DNA of 64,000 nucleotides from Alphaproteobacteria bacterium. Lineage in GTDB: Bacteria; Pseudomonadota; Alphaproteobacteria; Micropepsales; Micropepsaceae. Below are positions 54,258 to 64,000 of this stretch, piece by piece (position 1 is the first letter of the stretch; every line of letters starts with the position of its first letter). The position numbers and the translations under genes were made by a program. The notes under the pieces are model-generated. The model worked only from the letters and a program-made list of their open reading frames with translations, searched no databases and was not told the origin of the DNA. Where the stretch lies: contig JAFKEU010000007.1 of NCBI GenBank assembly GCA_017308475.1, forward strand, positions 1 through 64,000, written 5' to 3'.

Positions 54258-55733
54258 ATGGGTAGCAAAATGGTGCAAAGAACAGGGAAAATGGTGCCGG
54301 CGGACTGGCAGGCAGCGTGGACGGCAGTGCGCGAACGGATGCGGCGTGAACTGGGCGATCCGGTATTCGAGGCCTGGATCAGTCCGCTGAGCCTGGAGTC
54401 CTTCGACGCCGACGAATTGAAGATCGGCGCCACCAAACCCTTCGTGCGCAATTGGGTGGCCAATCATTATGTCGGCCGCATCGAGAAGGCCTTCCTGGCG
54501 GAAGGCTTCCATCCCGCTTCATTGTCGATCGTCGTCGCCACCACCCCGGTAAACAATATCGGGCCGTCCATCGGCGGTGCCATTCCACGCGAGGCCCAGC
54601 ACCAGGAGCCCCCGGCGGCCAGCGTTTCGTACCTGCCGCCGCGCAGCGAAAGCCGCGGCATGACCGCGGGCGACGACGACAAGGGCCTGTGGAACCGCAT
54701 GCTGCATCCCCAGCAGACATTCGACAGCTTCATTCCGGGCCCGGCGAACATTTTCGGCCATGGCGCGGCGCGCGCCTTTGCCAGCGGCGAGCAGGCCGAC
54801 ATTCCCCTGCTCTACATCCATGGCGGCTTCGGCTATGGCAAGACCCACCTGCTGAATGCTGCGGCACTGGAATTCCGCAGACGCGGCAAGCGCACGCTGT
54901 TCCTGCGCGCCGAGGATTTCATGCGCCACTTCCTGGGCGCGCTCTATCGCAAGGATACGCTGGCCTTCAAGGAAGAGCTGCGTACAGCCGAAGTGCTGAT
55001 CATCGACGACCTGCAGCATATCTGCCGTTCGGCCTCGACGGCGGCGGAGTTCCTGTACACCGTCAATGCATTCGCGGACCTGCGCCGCCGGGTGGTGATC
55101 GCCGCCGACCGGCCGCCGCACGCGCTGGAAGGCGGGCTGGGCGCCGACGTGAAGTCGCGCATGGCCGGAGGCCTGGTGGTCGGCCTGGACAAGCCCGACC
55201 GCGACACGCGTCTCTCGATCCTGAAGTCGCGCGCGGCCGAGTTCAGCCGCCACAAGCCGGATGTGGTGCTGCCCGATGTGGTGCTGGAGCGCATCGCCGA
55301 CCTGGATGACGCAAGCCCACGCGAGATGATCGCCATCTTCACCAAGCTGGCGACCTATGCCGACCTGACCAAGAAGCCGGTGACACTGGAAGTGGCCGAG
55401 GAAGCGGTAGGCCTGCGCGGCAGTCCGGGCGTCAAGACCTCGATCGAGGACATCCAGCGCAAGACCGCAGAATTCTACAAGCTGGACGTGAAGGACTTCC
55501 ATTCGCCGCAGCGCGCGCGCCGCGTCGCCCGCCCGCGCCAGGTCGCCATGTACCTGTCGCGCAAGCTGACCACCCGCTCGCTGCCCGAGATCGGCCGGCG
55601 CTTCGGCGGCCGCGACCACACCACGGTGCTGCATGCCTGCCGCCGTATCGAGGCGTTGATCGTGGAAGATGCGATGTTCCGACAGGAAGTGGATTTCCTC
55701 TCGCAGATGCTCCAGCGCAAGGGCGATCTCTGA
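54258..55733 (+). CDS. dnaA: Chromosomal replication initiator protein DnaA
   Basis: AAA+ protein that opens the chromosomal origin. Domain I begins ADWQAAWTAVRERMRRELGD, followed by a linker to about residue 155. Walker A is GGFGYGKTHLLN (189-200), Walker B VLIIDDLQHI (246-255), sensor 2 SPREMIAIF. The DNA-binding end is textbook: RPRQVAMYLSRKLT and GGRDHTTVLHACRRIE. The AAA+ core differs from other DnaA proteins: the QFIxGK segment after Walker B is QHICRSAS, and box VII reads GADVKSRMAGGL where the Arg finger Arg301 is kept but the preceding Arg is Asp297. 491 aa. Possible later starts are ATG 54270 and 54291. Confidence 0.93.
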   Translation: MGSKMVQRTGKMVPADWQAAWTAVRERMRRELGDPVFEAWISPLSLESFDADELKIGATKPFVRNWVANHYVGRIEKAFLAEGFHPASLSIVVATTPVNNIGPSIGGAIPREAQHQEPPAASVSYLPPRSESRGMTAGDDDKGLWNRMLHPQQTFDSFIPGPANIFGHGAARAFASGEQADIPLLYIHGGFGYGKTHLLNAAALEFRRRGKRTLFLRAEDFMRHFLGALYRKDTLAFKEELRTAEVLIIDDLQHICRSASTAAEFLYTVNAFADLRRRVVIAADRPPHALEGGLGADVKSRMAGGLVVGLDKPDRDTRLSILKSRAAEFSRHKPDVVLPDVVLERIADLDDASPREMIAIFTKLATYADLTKKPVTLEVAEEAVGLRGSPGVKTSIEDIQRKTAEFYKLDVKDFHSPQRARRVARPRQVAMYLSRKLTTRSLPEIGRRFGGRDHTTVLHACRRIEALIVEDAMFRQEVDFLSQMLQRKGDL

Positions 55734-56620
55734 GCGCCCAGATCGAAGCACGAGAATTGACGAAGCGGTTCGGTGCCGTCACGGCGCTGGACCGCTTGTC
55801 CTTTAGCGTGCCCGAAGGCGGCGTCTATGGGATTCTGGGCGCCAATGGCGCGGGCAAAAGTACATTCTTCCGCCTGTGCCTGGATCTGGTGCGACCCAGC
55901 GGCGGGGGCCTGTCGGTGCTGGGCGGGGCGCCTGGCCAGGTTGCGGTGCGTCGCCAGATCGGCGCGATGATCGAGACGCCGCGCTATTACCCAACCCTCA
56001 CTGCGGCGGAAACTCTGATGATGCTGGCGCGCACCAGCGGGGTTCGCGCGCCCGAGATCGGCCGCTGGCTGGCGCGCGTTGGGCTGATGGACGCTGTCCA
56101 TCGCAAGGTGCGCCATTTTTCGGTCGGCATGAAGCAGCGGCTGGGCATCGCCGCCGCACTGATCGCAAATCCGCGCCTGCTGATCCTGGACGAGCCCACC
56201 AGCGGCATGGACCCCGCCGGCATCCTTGAGATGCGCACCCTTATCCGCGAACTGGCGGCAAAGGATGGCGTTACCATCCTTCTGTCCAGCCATCTTCTGG
56301 ACGAAGTGCAGCGGACCTGCGACCGCGTCGCCATTTTCGCGCGTGGGACACTGGTGGCGGAGGGGCGCATCGACGTGCTGCTTGCCGGACAGGAGAAGCT
56401 GCGCCTGCTGGCGACATCGCAGCAGGCATTGCAGGCGGCGCTGGGCGGGCGTGGCGTGTGCGATGGCGATGGCGTTCTGATGACGGTCTCGCGCGCGGAA
56501 ACGCCATCCTTGCTGCGCGCGCTGGTCGACGGCGGTATCGACCTGATTGAAGCGCGCTGGATGGGCGGCGGGCTCGAGAAATTCTATCTGGAGCAGACGG
56601 GTGGCGACCATGCTGGCTGA
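55730..56620 (+). CDS. ABC transporter ATP-binding protein
   Basis: ATPase of an ABC-2 type exporter or lipid/antibiotic exporter. Walker A GANGAGKST, signature FSVGMKQRLGIAAAL, Walker B LLILDEPTSGMDPAG and the H-loop HLLDEV are all visible. The first beta strand (IEARELTKRFGAVTALDRL) requires a start upstream of the TTG at 55757. The best in-frame choice is CTG 55730, which overlaps the dnaA stop as CTGA, a rare start codon. The next gene is its membrane partner. About 296 aa. An ABC exporter between dnaA and dnaN is unusual. Confidence 0.82.
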   Translation: MSAQIEARELTKRFGAVTALDRLSFSVPEGGVYGILGANGAGKSTFFRLCLDLVRPSGGGLSVLGGAPGQVAVRRQIGAMIETPRYYPTLTAAETLMMLARTSGVRAPEIGRWLARVGLMDAVHRKVRHFSVGMKQRLGIAAALIANPRLLILDEPTSGMDPAGILEMRTLIRELAAKDGVTILLSSHLLDEVQRTCDRVAIFARGTLVAEGRIDVLLAGQEKLRLLATSQQALQAALGGRGVCDGDGVLMTVSRAETPSLLRALVDGGIDLIEARWMGGGLEKFYLEQTGGDHAG

Positions 56621-57434
56621 CGCCATCGCCGCAGAAGCCTTCCGCGCGCGGCGCAGCGGCGGGGTGCTGTTCTGGGGTTTCATCGCCGTGCCCTTCGCCG
56701 TCCTCACCTTTAACCTGATGCTAAGCAGCTGGATCGCACTGCATATGCGCATGCCGGTACCACTGGACCTTGGCCGCCAGGTGGTGGGCGGCGTGGCGTT
56801 GACGGGATCGGCCTTTTTCCAGGTTTTCTATGCCGCGGCGGCCGCCACCATGTTCGCCGCCGACTATCGCTGGGAGACCTGGCGGCTGATCACGCCGCGC
56901 AACAGTCGCGCCAGCCTGATCCTAGCCCGCTTTGCCGTGTATGGTGCAGGCTGCGCGGGCAGCCTGGTGTTGCTGGGGCTGGCGGCACTTGTCCAGTGCG
57001 CCTATGGCGCCTTGATCGGCAGCGCCGCGCTGGTGCCGCCACAGGGGCCGTTCCTGTTGCCCCTGATCGGCACCTTCCTGACCGGCTGGTGCGAGCTGAT
57101 GGTGCTGGGGGGCATCGTGGCGGTGATCGCCATCGCCTTCCGCGCCGCGCTGGGGGCGCTGATGACGGCCATGGTCTTCGCGGTCGGCCAGTGGGTGGCG
57201 ATGGCCATGGTTCATCCCTGGGAAGCGCCCTTCAGCTGGTATGCCGCTCTGCCCCGCCTGTCGGCCTATGTGCTGCGCGCCTTCGTGACCGGCCAGGAGC
57301 TGGCCCCCGGCATTGCTGCCGGGGCGGGCCAGGGCCAGGCGGGGGTTGCGGCGCTCTGCCTGGTGGGCTGGATGCTGCTTCTGGGGGGATGTGCGGTGGG
57401 CCTTTTCCAGGCTCAGGAACTGGCCCGCGAATAG
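56610..57434 (+). CDS. ABC transporter membrane protein
   Basis: Six predicted membrane helices (for example GVLFWGFIAVPFAVLTFNLM and LLPLIGTFLTGWCELMVLGG), with no enzyme motif. Together with the ATPase just before it, overlapping by 11 bp, it forms an ABC-2 type exporter. 274 aa from ATG 56610; GTG 56601 is possible. The substrate is unknown. It ends 195 bp before dnaN. Confidence 0.8.
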   Translation: MLADAIAAEAFRARRSGGVLFWGFIAVPFAVLTFNLMLSSWIALHMRMPVPLDLGRQVVGGVALTGSAFFQVFYAAAAATMFAADYRWETWRLITPRNSRASLILARFAVYGAGCAGSLVLLGLAALVQCAYGALIGSAALVPPQGPFLLPLIGTFLTGWCELMVLGGIVAVIAIAFRAALGALMTAMVFAVGQWVAMAMVHPWEAPFSWYAALPRLSAYVLRAFVTGQELAPGIAAGAGQGQAGVAALCLVGWMLLLGGCAVGLFQAQELARE

Positions 57435-57629
57435 GCACGAAAAGCCCGTAATTCCGGGGAAAATTCGGTGCCCCGCAGGGTCCTTTTCCTTCCCCTTGGC
57501 CCCCCCTTTTGCTATGTTTCCCTACTTGAGTCTTGGGGCCGCTTTTGGCTCTCCCAAACACAAGAAGACGGGTATCCCACAGGCCCTGACAAAGAGCCTG
57601 GCAGAGGACAACAAGGCGGCTGAGAACCC

Positions 57630-58751
57630 ATGAAGATCAACGTCGAACGCGGCGCATTCCTGAAGGCGCTGAACCATGTGCAGAGCGTGGTGGAACGCCG
57701 CAACACCATTCCGATCCTGTCCAACGTGCTGATCGAGGCGGGCAAGGGCGAACTCAGGCTCACTGCCACGGACCTCGACATCGAGGTTGTGGAGTCACTG
57801 CCCGCCGATGTGCTGCGGGGCGGCTCGGCCACCGCGCCGGCGCACATGCTCTACGACATCGTGCGCAAGTTGCCGGAAGGCGCCCAGGTGCAGGCCGAGC
57901 TTCTGGCCAGCGAAGGTGGGCGCCTGGCAGTGTCGGCGGGTTCCTCGCGCTTCGAGCTGGCCTGCCTGCCGCGCGAGGATTTCCCGCAAATGTCGGCGGG
58001 CGCCCTGCCCTACAAATTCCGCCTGGCCGCCGACGACCTCAAGCGCATCATCGACAAGACGCGCTTCGCCATCTCGACCGAAGAGACCCGCTATTACCTC
58101 AACGGGATTTATCTGCATGCCGCCAAGGACGCCAAGCCGCCGGTGATGCGCGCGGTTGCGACCGACGGCCATCGCCTGGCCCGCTATGAGATGGAGCTGC
58201 CCGATGGCGCCGCCGAAATGCCCGGCGTGATCGTGCCGCGCAAGACGGTGGGCGAATTGCGCAAGCTGCTGGACGATGCCGACGGCGCGATCGACGTGGC
58301 CCTGTCCGACACCAAGATCCAATTCGGCTTCAACGGCGTGGAACTGACCAGCAAGCTGATCGACGGCAACTTCCCGCCCTATGAGCGGGTGATCCCGTCG
58401 GGCAACGACAAATCCCTGGCGCTGGAAGCGAAAGAGTTCGCCCAGTCGGTCGACCGCGTCTCCACCATCAGCGCCGACAAGACCCGCGCAGTGAAATTGA
58501 ACCTGTCGAAAGACAAGGTGACGCTGTCGGTGGTCAATCCGGAAAGCGGCACCGCGACGGAGGATATCGGCGCGACCTACAGCGCGGGGGCGCTAGAAAT
58601 CGGCTTCAACGCCCGCTATATGCTGGACATCACCAGCCAGATCGAAGGCAAGGAAGTGCGCTTCCTGTTGTCGGATGCGGGATCGCCCGCCATCATCGAG
58701 GACGCTGAGGACGCGCGAACGCTCTACGTCCTCATGCCGCTCAGGGTCTAG
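57630..58751 (+). CDS. dnaN: DNA polymerase III beta subunit (sliding clamp)
   Basis: Ring-shaped processivity factor. Starts MKINVERGAFLKALNHVQSV, continues ERRNTIPILSNVLIEAGKGE and ATDGHRLARYEMELP, and ends DARTLYVLMPLRV. 373 aa, standard. The 195-bp region in front contains a GANTC site (GAGTC, about 57528) but no promoter clear enough to call. dnaN, recF and gyrB follow in the classical order apart from a LysE gene. Confidence 0.97.
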   Translation: MKINVERGAFLKALNHVQSVVERRNTIPILSNVLIEAGKGELRLTATDLDIEVVESLPADVLRGGSATAPAHMLYDIVRKLPEGAQVQAELLASEGGRLAVSAGSSRFELACLPREDFPQMSAGALPYKFRLAADDLKRIIDKTRFAISTEETRYYLNGIYLHAAKDAKPPVMRAVATDGHRLARYEMELPDGAAEMPGVIVPRKTVGELRKLLDDADGAIDVALSDTKIQFGFNGVELTSKLIDGNFPPYERVIPSGNDKSLALEAKEFAQSVDRVSTISADKTRAVKLNLSKDKVTLSVVNPESGTATEDIGATYSAGALEIGFNARYMLDITSQIEGKEVRFLLSDAGSPAIIEDAEDARTLYVLMPLRV

Positions 58752-58792
58752 GGTTGGCCGGCCTGTCCGATACCGGCCTTGATGCCAGGTCC

Positions 58793-59947
58793 ATGACAGC
58801 GCCTGCGTCGCTGGCGGTGACGCGCCTGCAGCTGACCAATTTCCGCTCCTATGCCGGTACGGTGCTGGCGGTGGAGGCCGCACCCGTGGTGCTGGCCGGT
58901 CCGAACGGCGCGGGCAAGACCAATGTGCTGGACGCCATATCGCTGCTTTCGCCAGGTCGGGGCCTGCGCGGGGCAAAGCTGGCCGAGCATATGCGCAGGG
59001 GCCCTTCGGCATCGGAAGGCACGCTGTGGGCGGTGGCGGCGACTGTAAAGCGGGGCAGCGAATGCCACGAGATCGGTACCGGCATGATCGATGGCAACGC
59101 CGGCCGGCCCGACGGCGAGAGCCGTCAGGGCAAACGTGAGGTGCGGCTGAACGGGGCGGCAGCATCCTCTTCGGCCGATCTGGGCGAGATCGTGCAGCTG
59201 ATCTGGCTGACACCGGCGATGGACCGACTGTTCATCGAATCCGCCTCGGGCCGGCGCCGCTTTCTCGACAGGCTCGTGCTGGGCTTCGCGCCGTCCCACG
59301 CCCGCGCCAGCACCCGCTATGAAACCGCGATGCGCGAGCGCGGGCGACTGTTGAAATACGGGCCCCGCGATCCCGGCTGGCTGGACGGGCTGGAGAATGA
59401 GCTGGCGGAGGCGGGAGTGGAGATCGCCCGCGCCCGCGCCTGCGTGGTCGAGAAACTGTCCGGAGCGCTGGCTGAGCGCGGGCGTGCCGGGGCCTTTCCC
59501 GCCGCGGCGCTGGCGTTGAACGACGAGATGCACCAGACGGATGCGGACGCCCTGCGCGCAGCCTTCGCCGCCAGCCGGATGCGCGATGCCGAGGCCGGGC
59601 GCACGCTGGTGGGCCCGCACACCACCGACCTTCAGGTGCGCCACACTGCAAAGCGGATGGAGGCACGCGACTGTTCCACCGGCGAGCAGAAGGCGCTTTT
59701 GGTGTCGATTATCCTGGCGGATGCGCGCGAGCTGGCGAGGGCACGTGCCGGCATGGCGCCGATCCTCCTCCTGGACGAGATCGCAGCGCATCTGGACAGC
59801 ACGCGCCGCGCCGCTCTGTTCGAAGAAATCACCGCGCTCTCGGCCCAGGCCTGGATGACCGGTACCGACCTGTCGCTGTTCGACCGCGCGCGGGCGCAGA
59901 TTTTCGAGGTGCGTGAGGGCCGCTTTGCCCGGCAGGAGGACGCATGA
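58793..59947 (+). CDS. recF: DNA replication and repair protein RecF
   Basis: SMC-like ATPase that loads RecA at gaps. Walker A is LAGPNGAGKTNVLDAISLLS (residues 35-54), the signature CSTGEQKALLVSIILADA, and Walker B PILLLDEIAAHLD. 384 aa from ATG 58793; the frame is open 13 codons upstream to TTG 58754. RecO is encoded at 5238 in the same window. The stop overlaps the LysE start (ATGA). Confidence 0.94.
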   Translation: MTAPASLAVTRLQLTNFRSYAGTVLAVEAAPVVLAGPNGAGKTNVLDAISLLSPGRGLRGAKLAEHMRRGPSASEGTLWAVAATVKRGSECHEIGTGMIDGNAGRPDGESRQGKREVRLNGAAASSSADLGEIVQLIWLTPAMDRLFIESASGRRRFLDRLVLGFAPSHARASTRYETAMRERGRLLKYGPRDPGWLDGLENELAEAGVEIARARACVVEKLSGALAERGRAGAFPAAALALNDEMHQTDADALRAAFAASRMRDAEAGRTLVGPHTTDLQVRHTAKRMEARDCSTGEQKALLVSIILADARELARARAGMAPILLLDEIAAHLDSTRRAALFEEITALSAQAWMTGTDLSLFDRARAQIFEVREGRFARQEDA

Positions 59948-60564
59948 TCCCCTGGCACAACTTCCTGCTCTATATCGGCCTCTATGCCGTGGCGGTGGCC
60001 ACGCCCGGCCCTGGCATGATCGCCATTATCGCCCGCGCCCTGGGATCGGGTTTCCGTTCCACCATTCCTGCCGCGGTTGGGATCGCGGCGGGCGATCTAT
60101 GCCTGATGACGCTCAGTGCGTTTGGCCTGGCGCTGGTGGCGCAGGCGATGGGGCACCTGTTCCTGGCCGTGAAGATCGCCGGGGCCTTGTATCTGATGTT
60201 CTTGGCCTACAAATATTGGACGGGGCCGGTGGAAGAGATCGGCGAAGTGGTGCCGGCGCCGGGCATGGGTGACATTCGGCGCAGCTTTTTGGCCTATTGG
60301 GGCTTGACGCTGGGCAATCCCAAGGCCATCGCCTTTTTCGTGGCGCTGCTGCCGGTGGCGATCAATCCGCGGACCCTGTCCTGGATCGGTTACCTCGAAC
60401 TTGTCGGGGCCACACTGGTGGTGATCCCCCTCATCACCCTGAGCTATGCCGCGATGGCCGCACGGCTGAAAAAATTCGTCGCCAGTGCCAGGGCACGGCG
60501 GCGCATCAACAAGGGCGCGGGCGCGGTGATGGCCGGCGCGTCCGTTCTGATCATTGCCAGTTAG
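59944..60564 (+). CDS. LysE/RhtB-family amino-acid exporter
   Basis: Six-helix exporter of amino acids or their derivatives. It starts MIPWHNFLLYIGLYAVAVAT, then PGPGMIAIIARALGSGFRST (the PGP motif) and KIAGALYLMFLAYKYW, with YWGLTLGNPKAIAFFVALLP in the second half. 206 aa. It sits between recF and gyrB, which are otherwise neighbours, and is translation-coupled to recF. Its substrate is unknown. Confidence 0.9.
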   Translation: MIPWHNFLLYIGLYAVAVATPGPGMIAIIARALGSGFRSTIPAAVGIAAGDLCLMTLSAFGLALVAQAMGHLFLAVKIAGALYLMFLAYKYWTGPVEEIGEVVPAPGMGDIRRSFLAYWGLTLGNPKAIAFFVALLPVAINPRTLSWIGYLELVGATLVVIPLITLSYAAMAARLKKFVASARARRRINKGAGAVMAGASVLIIAS

Positions 60565-60578
60565 GCAAAACAAGTTAG

Positions 60579-63002
<2,424 letters not shown>

Positions 63003-63012
63003 CGGGGCAGGG

Positions 63013-63585
63013 ATGGGTTTTCGTTTCCAGAAGCGCATATCCGTCCTGCCGGGCGTCAGGATCAACCTCAGCAAGTCCGGCGCCTCGGCCAGCGTCGGGC
63101 CGAAAGGTGCGGACCTGAACATCGGCCCTCATGGGGTCACCGCCAATGCGGGCATTCCCGGCACCGGGCTGTCGTACCGCTCCCGGCTGGGCACGCATGG
63201 CAGTTGGCTGGGCGTGGCGCTGCTGGTGGGGGCGCTGGCCTTCTGGGCCGGGCGGCATGTTGACCGGTGGACCGGAGAAGCGCCGAAGCCTGCCGCAGCC
63301 GTCACGCGGACGGCAACAGCGACGCCCGCACATGCCGAACATCCGCACGTCACGCTTCAGCAGCGCATCGCCGCCCTGCAGCCGGGCACGGTCTATGTTC
63401 GGCGCGGCGGCTCGGTGGTGCGCGATGAAGCCAAATCCGCAGGCAAGGTCCTGAAGCGCGAAACCAAGGGCGCCACCGTCACGTTGCTGGAAAAGACCGA
63501 TGACGGCTGGGCGAAGGTGAAGGACAGCGCCGTCACCGGCTACATGCGGGCTTCGGTCCTTGGGACGGAAGCGCCCCCGCCTTAG
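63013..63585 (+). CDS. DUF4236 domain fused to a C-terminal SH3-like domain
   Basis: The first 56 residues are a DUF4236 domain (MGFRFQKRISVLPGVRINLS, then KSGASASVGPKGADLNIGPH and GIPGTGLSY). A membrane helix (SWLGVALLVGALAFWAGRHV), an Ala/Thr-rich linker and a bacterial SH3b domain (TVYVRRGGSVVRDEAKSAGK to DDGWAKVKDSAVTGYMRAS) follow. The SH3b domain should be outside the inner membrane and may bind cell wall. 190 aa, starting 10 bp after gyrB. Function unknown. Confidence 0.82.
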   Translation: MGFRFQKRISVLPGVRINLSKSGASASVGPKGADLNIGPHGVTANAGIPGTGLSYRSRLGTHGSWLGVALLVGALAFWAGRHVDRWTGEAPKPAAAVTRTATATPAHAEHPHVTLQQRIAALQPGTVYVRRGGSVVRDEAKSAGKVLKRETKGATVTLLEKTDDGWAKVKDSAVTGYMRASVLGTEAPPP

Positions 63586-64000
63586 GCTTTCGCTGCCACC
63601 AGCCAGCAGGCGATCGCCGGACGGATCGCCTCGCCGTCTTTTTGCCGACCCGCGAACATCTCCCTGACCGCGGCTTCCACCTTTGCGCGGGTGTCGTCGT
63701 CGGCATCATGGAGCAGCCGGGCGGTGGGGCCAAGGTTGACCACCTGGAATGCAGCGTCCGCCGGCGAGGTGCCCAGATTCATATGGCCGTCGAAGGGCGT
63801 GATGGCGATATCCTTGAAACCGGCCTTCGCCAAAATGCCGCGCAAGCGCTCCGGATCGGCAAAGGCAAATGGACCCGGCGCGTGCGGATCGGCAGGCGGC
63901 TGGGGCGGCACGAAGCGCATGGCCACTTCCAGCGGCAGGCTCACCCATTCATTCTGCGCCGCCGGACGCCAGCAGACAAAGGCCAGGCGACCGCCCGGCT
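63582..64000 (-). CDS. SAM-dependent methyltransferase, C-terminal part (runs off the window)
   Basis: The frame is open to the end of the window, so this is the last third of a longer gene. It reads PGGRLAFVCWRPAAQNEWV then SLPLEVAMRFVPPQPPADPH, the fifth strand and cap of a class I methyltransferase (Methyltransf_11/UbiE-like), and ends ACWLVAAKA. The SAM-binding loop is not inside the window. Its stop overlaps that of the DUF4236 gene by 4 bases in convergent orientation. Substrate unknown. Confidence 0.75.
   Translation of the reverse strand, partial: PGGRLAFVCWRPAAQNEWVSLPLEVAMRFVPPQPPADPHAPGPFAFADPERLRGILAKAGFKDIAITPFDGHMNLGTSPADAAFQVVNLGPTARLLHDADDDTRAKVEAAVREMFAGRQKDGEAIRPAIACWLVAAKA

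Overview
The window is a stretch of GC-rich chromosome from an alphaproteobacterium. The strongest evidence is gene order. The blocks rpoZ-relA-pyrE-pdxJ-acpS-lepB-rnc-era-recO-parC, dapA-smpB, gatCAB-ruvX-pyrB-pyrC-like-plsY-dprA-topA-rnr-rpmG, coaBC-dut and ubiB-ubiE/mutM-echA-rpsT-dnaA-dnaN-recF-gyrB are all typical of this class. The encoded proteins look alphaproteobacterial throughout (for example the 88-residue S20, the GatCAB system and a bifunctional Rsh). The order and genus cannot be fixed from the sequence alone. No rRNA, CRISPR array, prophage, transposase or integron was seen. Nearly all genes are core genes, so the unusual material is in small genes, gene remnants and intergenic structure.

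Layout. 1-510: 5' end of tuf with tRNA-Gly and tRNA-Tyr in front of it, all on the minus strand. 755-1776: rlmB and a 26-residue membrane peptide. 1936-13869 (minus): L,D-transpeptidase, parC, recO, era, rnc, lepB, acpS, pdxJ, pyrE, relA/spoT, rpoZ and folK, with palindromic GC-rich elements in the gaps. 13951-15189: NYN nuclease and family-5 uracil-DNA glycosylase. 15204-17279 (minus): sulfite-oxidase-like enzyme, smpB, dapA. 17439-21145: lytic transglycosylase, Sel1 protein, glutathione transferase, Lys/Ala-repeat peptide. 21383-24683 (minus): gatB, gatA, gatC. 24785-37710 (plus): ruvX, MFS transporter with a secreted Cys protein, pyrB with a degenerate dihydroorotase, plsY, a frameshifted dprA, satP, topA, rnr, rpmG. 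37746-42612: glpD, lipid kinase, FAD-oxidase-like protein, esterase. 43150-47182: coaBC, dut, Rrf2 regulator, cysK, glycerophosphodiesterase. 47226-50338: a leader-peptide/terminator unit before a MATE pump, then ubiB. 50350-63002: ubiE, mutM, echA, rpsT, rhodanese, dnaA, an ABC exporter pair, dnaN, recF, a LysE exporter and gyrB. 63013-64000: DUF4236/SH3 protein and the end of a methyltransferase.

How the genes work together. The window carries much of the machinery that couples translation, replication and envelope growth. This includes EF-Tu, tRNAs, GatCAB, SmpB, S20 and L33 for translation; DnaA, beta clamp, RecF, gyrase B, topoisomerase I and IV for DNA; RNase III, RNase R and Era for RNA; and the Rsh alarmone enzyme with the omega subunit of RNA polymerase. 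DNA-uracil and oxidative-damage control (Dut, UDG, MutM), pyrimidine synthesis (PyrB, PyrE) and phospholipid chemistry (PlsY, GlpD, lipid kinase, GDPD) are also present.

Points that most deserve checking are: the promoter, 19-codon leader, terminator and MATE pump arrangement at 47226-48852; a DnaA whose AAA+ core has drifted while its DNA-binding domain has not; a PyrC-like protein that has lost its metal ligands; a one-base frameshift in dprA; a perfect 18-bp palindrome in front of a 27-residue Lys/Ala peptide gene; and a 489-bp gene-free region after rpsT.
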